A DNA stretch of 36,527 bases from Apostichopus californicus. Taxonomy: Eukaryota > Echinodermata > Holothuroidea > Aspidochirotida > Stichopodidae. The stretch spans positions 1 through 36,527 of the forward strand of contig JAIPMN010007369.1 of NCBI GenBank assembly GCA_020650975.1, given 5' to 3'. Positions 32,601 through 36,527 of the stretch are shown here, one piece after another; the first letter of the stretch is position 1; each line of letters begins with the position of its first letter. The position numbers and the translations under genes were made by a program. Below the pieces are notes generated by a model. That model saw nothing but the letters and a program-made list of their open reading frames with translations. It ran no database searches and was not told the DNA's origin.

Positions 32601-35355
32601 TTTGTCCATGTTTTTTTGTTTTGTTTGGTAACTGTTGTACTGAAATCTATTGGCTAATTAAAAACCTCTGCAGTCGTACATAATGGAACAACACCTTGAG
32701 GCTTGAAGGGGTGGAATGTAAAGTTTGTATACCAAGCATCAGATTAATGGTGCCCAAGGGCACAGAGTAATAGAAATATGAATATGGACGAAGACTGATG
32801 TATTTATATTCATGAACAGTTCAAAGAATTTCATGTTCATCTTTTCTGATTCGTTAAAATTCAAGGTCATAGGATACCAGGTTGTGATAGTATTTTCTTG
32901 ATTACTGTCTAGCTTTGGTGGAATACTTTTTACTTGAAATGTTTACATATTAACTATTGTAGAAAATGGAGAGATTTCACTGTTAACATATTGTGTAGTG
33001 GTTTAATTTACCATAAAATATTCGAAATGCTATGGTTATTTGTACAAAAAATTACTATACACATTTGCATATGGTGTAGCAAATTGCCATATATGCATAG
33101 CACTGTCTAAAGGCACTAACAGATCAATTAGTCACACAGTTGGTAATCTGAATGGCTAACTGGATCATGGGTCTTGGAGATGCTGGTTCTTGGTAAAACT
33201 GAATCTTTAGGTTTCCTTCTCCTTTTCAACAGGAACAACTAAGGCATAAACAACGATTTAACTTGGTCAAATTTGGAAGCAAAGCACAGCCGTGGCGAGA
33301 CAGGATGTTGGAGGTAAACGAGAATAGTCTGCAGAGTGCTTGGCAGTGGGTGCGTGACCTCAACGTCGCAGGCTCTACCAATACACTGGCAGCTCTTAAA
33401 CTTGCATTGGGCGATCCATCAACACAAGCTGTCTATCTGCTCTCAGATGGGAGACCAGATCATGTAAGCCCATCTTTCTCAACCTGGGGCTCATGAACAA
33501 TTATGGCGGGGGGGGGGGGCAAGTGGGGTTGTGATGGCAGAAGGTCCTCAAGGGGTACTTTGAAAACTTGGGATCTGTAAAAGCTGAATGGGTCTGTCAA
33601 CATTATTTGTGTTATATAAATATGATTTCAAGCTAGTCAGAACAGGTCAGAAGAGTGCCATCTTTGGCAAAGGAAACAGAAATAGTCCTGACCTTGGTCC
33701 CAACCATGATTGGTTGAGGTCTTTGGTGATATTATAACTGGTGGTCTGCGAACCTTTCTTCATTATTCCTAGTGGTCCTTGGATCGGAAAAAGGTTGAGA
33801 ATCTAGGATGTGAGCTCAAAAATGTAAATGATCACTGGTTGTGTTGTCAGTATGCTTCTTTCCTCATCTAATATCTCTGTACTTGAAGTAGTTTTTGACT
33901 GCACTTATGTTATAACAGATAAGTTTAGTCTGGACCTATCAGCTTATATAGTAGAGGAACTTAGCCAAGCTTCTACATGTATGGATGTAAGAATTTTATT
34001 GACTGAAGTTGTTATTGCTACATTGTTGAAAGAGGTTTGCCTGTTCATGCTTCACAAATATGGAATTAGACTGACAGAAAGTATAAAGAACTGTTAGTAT
34101 GAAACATTTCAAATATCTCTTAAATTGGAGATCCTCTAGCATTACAAAATATGGTATCTTTATTGTATTGATAATTTTGAATGTCATTTTCTTTGCAAAC
34201 CCAGCCCCCCAAAACCATCCTTGCCCAAGTGCAATTACAACAACGTACACCGATCCACACCATATCTTTCAACTGCAATGACTCCGAGGCCAACAACTTC
34301 CTATCGACACTAGCAGCAGACAGCCGAGGGAGGTACCACTACTACTCTGATGATACCTCCTACCTCCCGGAGGGACCAGTGCCTTATGAGAGCGAGGATG
34401 TCCGTCTCTTGAAGGAGGAGATGAAGAAGGGCAAAGATGACTTGAGTAAGCTCGGCAAACTGAGAGAACAATGTGCCTTATTGGACTGGAGCCAGAACGG
34501 ACATGATGATGATGGGTGTGGCAAAGATCATGGTATTAGGTGAGTGGTTTGGTGGGAGATGACATCTGTATGACATTAATGGTGGAAGATGATGAGGAGG
34601 GGTGAGGGAAAGATCATGATATTAGGTGAGTGGTTTGGTGGGAGATGACATCTGTATGACATTAATGGTGGAAGATGATGAGGAGGGGTGTGGCAAAGAT
34701 CATGGTATTAGGTGAGTGGTTTGGTGGGAGATGACATCTGTAAGACATTAATGGTGGAAGATGACATATATATATGTTGCATTAACATATTTCAAGTAAC
34801 ATTTTTATGTTGAATATATCACAATCCGCTGGTAGAGTATTTGACTGTGTTGACAGTAACTTATTAGATACAGACAGAAGCTTACTTTAAATCTGGCACT
34901 TCAACAGAAAACGTCCATCATCTGCTGTCGGTAACCGACAAGACCCAGCACAGATTCTATCTCGTGATATTGCTAGCCCTGGTCCCCCCAGAAGCGGAAG
35001 GCCAAAGAGTGCCCAGCCTTGGACCAGGAGAACACTGTCCTCTTTGACGACCTCCTTAAATAACACCGGCCGCCGATCTCATGATCGAACAACAACATTC
35101 CCTCCTCGACCGCAGGGTCATTCTCGGTCCTCTGCGAAGATGAAACCAAATATTACATGTGAGCCATTCATTTGTTTAGTCAATGTAAACCAAGTATGTA
35201 GTCACAGCTGTGTTGCCCTTTACCAAACCAATGATAAGTTAAAACTTAAGTTGTTCTACAAAGAGCATTGCTTGATACTGCAGCTGTTATATGCTTTTAG
35301 ATATGTATTAAGTCTGATACATAATTTACTGCTATCTTACGGCTACTGTCTGTAA
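20622..35355 (+). CDS. VWA3A: VWA3-type protein with two von Willebrand factor A domains (VWA3A-like), 13 exons plus a putative cassette exon
   Basis: vWA domains are Rossmann-like adhesion or scaffold modules that bind ligand through a metal ion (MIDAS: DxSxS, T, D). Seen here: a phase-consistent ORF of about 850-914 residues from ATG 20622. It is a two-fold repeat. Module 1 is KWLSTYGLKRNRL (about 74-86), then EWLTSESRRLFG (about 161-172), then vWA1 (about 177-335). Module 2 is EWLNKHGLRSRKL (about 436-448), then DWLQQGSRELFG (about 533-544), then vWA2 (about 551-710). The LVKFGSKAQPWRDRM, GSTNTLAAL, YLLSDGRPD and TISFNCNDSEANNFL signatures are typical of VWA3A/VWA3B. VWA3A is preferred because there are two vWA domains, but VWA3B or an ancestral VWA3 is possible. 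No signal peptide or membrane segment is evident. The tail is basic and S/P-rich. Human VWA3A has a longer N-terminus, so exons or a start upstream may be missing. Family members are linked to motile cilia; that role is inferred here. Confidence 0.9.
21363..21617 (+). CDS. VWA3A: VWA3A exon 2, residues 17-101, first WL...GL module
   Basis: Acceptor ttgtttgcag|ATCCCA, donor GATG|GTAAGT, phase 1 at both ends. Contains SKWLSTYGLKRNRLSLDQIL and GFKHSD, which align with SAEWLNKHGLRSRKLDLYDV and SFKHCD of exon 9. Confidence 0.93.
21618..22570 (+). other. VWA3A intron between exons 2 and 3
   Basis: AT-rich; a 68-codon frame at 22236-22442 has no domain character or matching splice phase. Nothing else seen. 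Confidence 0.5.
22571..22668 (+). CDS. VWA3A: VWA3A exon 3, residues 102-134
   Basis: Acceptor ttttttgcag|ACTACG, donor GTCAAT|GTAAGT, phase 1 in and 0 out. CSRYGEGMFKRYPKRDGKVY corresponds to AKYCDKFCHFQWRDGSIKHV in module 2. Confidence 0.92.
23294..23544 (+). CDS. VWA3A: VWA3A exon 4, residues 135-217, start of vWA1
   Basis: Acceptor ctgttag|GTCAAT, donor ATCAG|GTAGTT, phase 0 in and 2 out. RRIEWLTSESRRLFGVVEEH leads into the first vWA strand ICIVVD184. The canonical DxSxS has become D-I-K-T-H, so the MIDAS serines are absent. Confidence 0.94.
23794..23953 (+). CDS. VWA3A: VWA3A exon 5, residues 218-271, vWA1
   Basis: Acceptor atgtacag|GGCAGC, donor AGAAAT|GTAAGT, phase 2 in and 0 out. 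AGTWIRNLDSVAATTKTSAC aligns with SAWQWVRDLNVAGSTNTLAA of vWA2; the MIDAS threonine is kept (about T255). Confidence 0.93.
24500..24669 (+). CDS. VWA3A: VWA3A exon 6, residues 272-327, vWA1
   Basis: Acceptor acaaaacag|ATCGAG, donor GGAAG|GTAATT, phase 0 in and 2 out. CVYLFSEGSS replaces the YLLSDGRPD of vWA2 (MIDAS Asp to Glu, about residue 280). PVHTVAFNSANSTTIKYLKD matches PIHTISFNCNDSEANNFLST. Confidence 0.93.
25099..25310 (+). CDS. VWA3A: VWA3A exon 7, residues 328-398, end of vWA1 and linker
   Basis: Acceptor tgttttcag|GTTCCA, donor GACAA|GTGAGT, phase 2 in and 1 out. RFHAFAF closes vWA1; a Gly-rich stretch and an acidic helix (TELEEARNILQDVQQILDEV) follow. Confidence 0.93.
25311..28465 (+). 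other. VWA3A intron(s) around the cassette exon
   Basis: Apart from the 42-nt candidate exon at 26147-26188, only AT-rich DNA and a short (TA)n at about 26817-26828 are seen. Confidence 0.5.
26147..26188 (+). CDS. VWA3A: VWA3A putative 42-nt cassette exon, residues 399-412
   Basis: Acceptor tttcaaattcag|TCTTTT and donor GAAAG|GTAAAC bound exactly 42 nt with phase 1 at both ends. Including or skipping it leaves the frame intact, changing only one junction residue (V or M). It encodes the basic peptide FFKRPRIKYMKMK. It is alone in a 3.15-kb intron. The call rests on splice motifs and phase only. Confidence 0.5.
28466..28665 (+). CDS. VWA3A: VWA3A exon 9, residues 413-479, second WL...GL module
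   Basis: Acceptor gttgttgcttacag|TGAAAG after a TTG-rich tract, donor GATGCT|GTAAGA, phase 1 in and 0 out. Encodes SSAEWLNKHGLRSRKLDLYD and FKHCDGVVDVK, typical VWA3 sequence. The last bases and the donor are the first copy of an 82/84-bp tandem repeat (28640-29392). Confidence 0.94.
28640..29392 (+). repeat. Minisatellite of 82/84-bp units spanning the VWA3A exon 9 donor
   Basis: ATGCTGTAAGATAT recurs at 28661 (exon/donor), 28745, 28827, 28911, 28993, 29077, 29159, 29241 and 29325. Units alternate, mostly strictly, between 84 and 82 bp by one TA, giving a 166-bp higher-order period. Every unit carries a consensus donor GATGCT|GTAAGA. Confidence 0.95.
29757..30063 (+). repeat. Intronic minisatellite, about 6 units of 48-54 bp
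   Basis: CTATAAAAAG-type cores occur at 29783, 29831, 29885, 29934, 29982 and 30031, each followed by AAACCTGATAAAAACCTG. It lies within the VWA3A intron between exons 9 and 10. Confidence 0.9.
30338..30357 (-). other. G-quadruplex-capable tract in VWA3A intron
   Basis: The minus strand reads GGGGGAGGGGGGTGGGAGGG: four G runs with one-base loops, a strong quadruplex pattern, on the template strand of VWA3A. Confidence 0.6.
31410..31550 (+). repeat. Short minisatellite of ~30-bp units in a VWA3A intron
   Basis: Repeats of TGTATATGTATGTTAGTGTA and ATATCTTAGTG with small variations; ends about 130 bp before exon 10. Confidence 0.85.
31682..31836 (+). CDS. VWA3A: VWA3A exon 10, residues 480-530
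   Basis: Acceptor tatttccacag|GATACT, donor AGAAG|GTAGAA, phase 0 in and 2 out. Encodes NKLVGAKYCDKFCHFQWRDG then HVHVTADIHRQYERKM, a conserved VWA3 block. Confidence 0.94.
31986..32350 (+). mobile_element. MITE copy B (365 bp) in VWA3A intron, same family as copy A, opposite orientation
   Basis: Begins TTAAAGGCATTGAAGACTCGC; its other end in reverse reads TTAAAGGGTGTGAAGACTCGC. TTAA bounds both ends. It sits in the intron between exons 10 and 11, ending about 62 bp before the exon 11 acceptor. Non-autonomous: no transposase frame is seen in the window. Confidence 0.82.
32413..32551 (+). CDS. VWA3A: VWA3A exon 11, residues 531-577, start of vWA2 with MIDAS
   Basis: Acceptor attattatgcag|AGTTGA, donor ATGCAG|GTAAGA, phase 2 in and 0 out. 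VDWLQQGSRELFG leads into VYILIDVSNSM, an intact DxSxS motif (D556, S558, S560). A MITE ends only about 62 bp upstream of the acceptor. Confidence 0.95.
33233..33463 (+). CDS. VWA3A: VWA3A exon 12, residues 578-654, core of vWA2
   Basis: Acceptor ttttcaacag|GAACAA, donor GATCAT|GTAAGC, phase 0. Encodes FNLVKFGSKAQPWRDRML, GSTNTLAALKLALG (MIDAS Thr, about 626) and YLLSDGRPDH (MIDAS Asp, about 649). Confidence 0.96.
34205..34539 (+). CDS. VWA3A: VWA3A exon 13, residues 655-765, end of vWA2 and charged tail
   Basis: Acceptor ttgcaaacccag|CCCCCC, donor ATTAG|GTGAGT, phase 0 in and 2 out. RTPIHTISFNCNDSEANNFL then RGRYHYYSDD closes vWA2; a charged helix with KEEMKKGKDDLSKLGKLREQ follows. The 3' end and donor are tandemly repeated at an 86-bp period. 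Confidence 0.94.
34510..34765 (+). repeat. Tandem repeat, 3 copies of 86 bp, spanning the VWA3A exon 13 donor
   Basis: AAAGATCATGGTATTAG|GTGAGT at 34523 recurs at 34609 (one change, GATATTAG) and 34695. Each copy keeps AG|GTGAGTGG. The copies are nearly identical, so the duplication is recent. Confidence 0.95.
34908..35355 (+). CDS. VWA3A: VWA3A exon 14, basic S/P/R-rich C-terminal tail; true 3' end uncertain
   Basis: Acceptor gcacttcaacag|AAAACG, phase 2 in. RKRPSSAVGNRQDPAQ, PGPPRSGRPKSAQPWTRR and a Ser/Thr/Arg-rich stretch follow. Two readings exist. The frame may run to the TAA at 35353-35355, followed by AATAAA at 35456. Or the donor ACAT|GTGAGC at 35158/35159 may be used and the gene continue past the satellite. 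After 35158 the composition changes to Cys/Leu-rich, unlike the tail, which favours an intron there; the nearby AATAAA favours termination. Confidence 0.75.
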
Positions 35356-35455
35356 TGCAACACAATTTTATTTTGTGACATGCAAGCGACTTTGGTTGCA
35401 AATTTATTGTCATTACATTTAGTGTGAACTGTGTGTGATTCTATATCAATGTCTC

Positions 35456-35461
35456 AATAAA
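35456..35461 (+). terminator. Polyadenylation signal AATAAA after the VWA3A frame
   Basis: A canonical AATAAA lies 101 bp after the TAA at 35353-35355, followed by TG/T-rich DNA. It suits the VWA3A 3' end if exon 14 is terminal. The hexamer is common by chance in AT-rich sequence. Confidence 0.45.
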
Positions 35462-35509
35462 TCTGACATTACTTAAATGTTATTATATGTGATGCTATGA
35501 CAACTCTAC

Positions 35510-36527
35510 ATTACAGTGCAGTAGAGTACAGGACGGTTCAATACTTTACAATACGGTACAATACAGTACAATGCAATGCAATACAATATAGTACAGTACA
35601 ATGCAATACAATACAATACAATATAGTACAGTACAGTATATATTACAGTACATTGCAGTGCAATACAATACAATACAACACAATTTAGTACAGTACAGTA
35701 TTTATTACAGTACATTGCAATGCTGTACAGTGCAATACAATATAGTACAGTACAGTATATATTACAGTACAGTGCAATACAATACAATATAGTACAGTAC
35801 AGTACAATGCAATACAATACAATATAGAACAGTACAGTATATATTACAGTACATTGCAATGCAGTACAGTGCAATACAATATAGTACAGTATATATTACA
35901 GTACATTGCAATGCTGTACAGTGCAATACAATATAGTACAGTATATATTACAGTACATTGCAATGCAGTACAGTGCAATACAATACAATATAGTACAGTA
36001 CAATGCAATACAATACAATATAGAACAGTACAGTATATATTACAGTACATTGCAATGCAGTACAATGCAATACAATATAGTACAGTACAGTATATATTAC
36101 AGTACATTGCAATGCTGTACAGTGCAATACAATATAGTACAGTATATATTACAGTACATTGCAATGCTGTACAGTGCAATACAATATAGTACAGTACATT
36201 GCAATGTAGTACAGGCCAATACAATACAATATAGTACAGTACAGTATATATTACAGTACATTGCAATGCAGTACAATGCAATACAATACAATATAGTACA
36301 GTACAGTATATATTACAGTACATTGCAATGCTGTACAGTGCAATACAATATAGTACAGTACAGTATATATTACAGTACATTGCAATGCAGTACAGTGCAA
36401 TACAATACAATATAGTACAGTACAGTACAATGCAATACAATACAATATAGAACAGTACAGTATATATTACAGTACATTGCAATGCAGTACAATGCAATAC
36501 AATATAGTACAGTACAGTATATATTAC
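35510..36527. repeat. Pentanucleotide-derived satellite with variable higher-order structure, runs to the window edge
   Basis: Built from five-base words (GTACA, ATACA, ATGCA, ATATA) with a recurring block GTATATATTACAGTACATT, then GCAATGCAGTACA. Block spacing varies from about 50 to over 100 bp. Contains the palindromes GTAC and CATTGCAATG in nearly every block. Long stop-free frames here are a by-product of the repeat words, not genes. Confidence 0.95.

Noticed and set aside
33828-34097. 89-codon frame in the VWA3A intron before exon 13
   Set aside because: No splice context in phase with exon 12 or 13 and no family match; inclusion is not needed for a continuous vWA2.
35506-36497. Long open frames of 217, 169, 122 and 111 codons on both strands
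   Set aside because: They arise from five-base repeat words lacking stop trinucleotides; peptides are low-complexity (YCIVLYC or QYNTIQY) and mirrored on both strands.

Overview
The window looks like nuclear DNA of an invertebrate deuterostome, most likely an echinoderm. The evidence is intron-rich genes with GT-AG splicing, AT-rich introns, many short intronic minisatellites, TAGGCCTAGG-type words, and two animal ciliary/centrosomal genes. The species cannot be fixed from the sequence alone. It holds two multi-exon protein genes arranged head to head, with about 3 kb between them.

Left half, minus strand (130-17170): the 5' half of a PCM1 (pericentriolar material 1, centriolar satellite scaffold) orthologue. 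Nineteen coding exons, all phase-consistent, give about 937 residues from the start codon at 15653 to the exon at 130-179; the gene continues past the left edge. Short motifs shared with vertebrate PCM1 occur in the same order along the protein. A putative non-coding first exon lies near 17132-17170.

Middle (17170-20600): the divergent intergenic region. It has promoter-like motifs at both ends, several hairpins, a 10-N assembly gap flanked by a near-identical 97-100 bp duplication that is probably artefactual, a possible tRNA-derived SINE fragment, and a 338-bp MITE with TTAA-type ends. A second MITE copy in the opposite orientation sits in a VWA3A intron at 31986-32350.

Right half, plus strand (20622-35355): a VWA3-type gene, called VWA3A because it carries two von Willebrand A domains. 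It has 13 firm or likely exons plus a putative 42-nt cassette exon. The protein is a two-fold internal repeat (WL...GL module, then vWA). The first vWA has lost most of its metal-binding MIDAS residues; the second keeps all of them. A pentanucleotide-derived satellite (about 35510 to the right edge) follows the gene.

The most unusual observation is that at four separate exon/intron junctions (two per gene) the splice site lies inside a tandem repeat. Repeat copies in the adjacent intron carry extra, mostly consensus-looking, splice donors or acceptors. The two genes may share ciliary regulation (X-box-like motifs between them), but that is inference.
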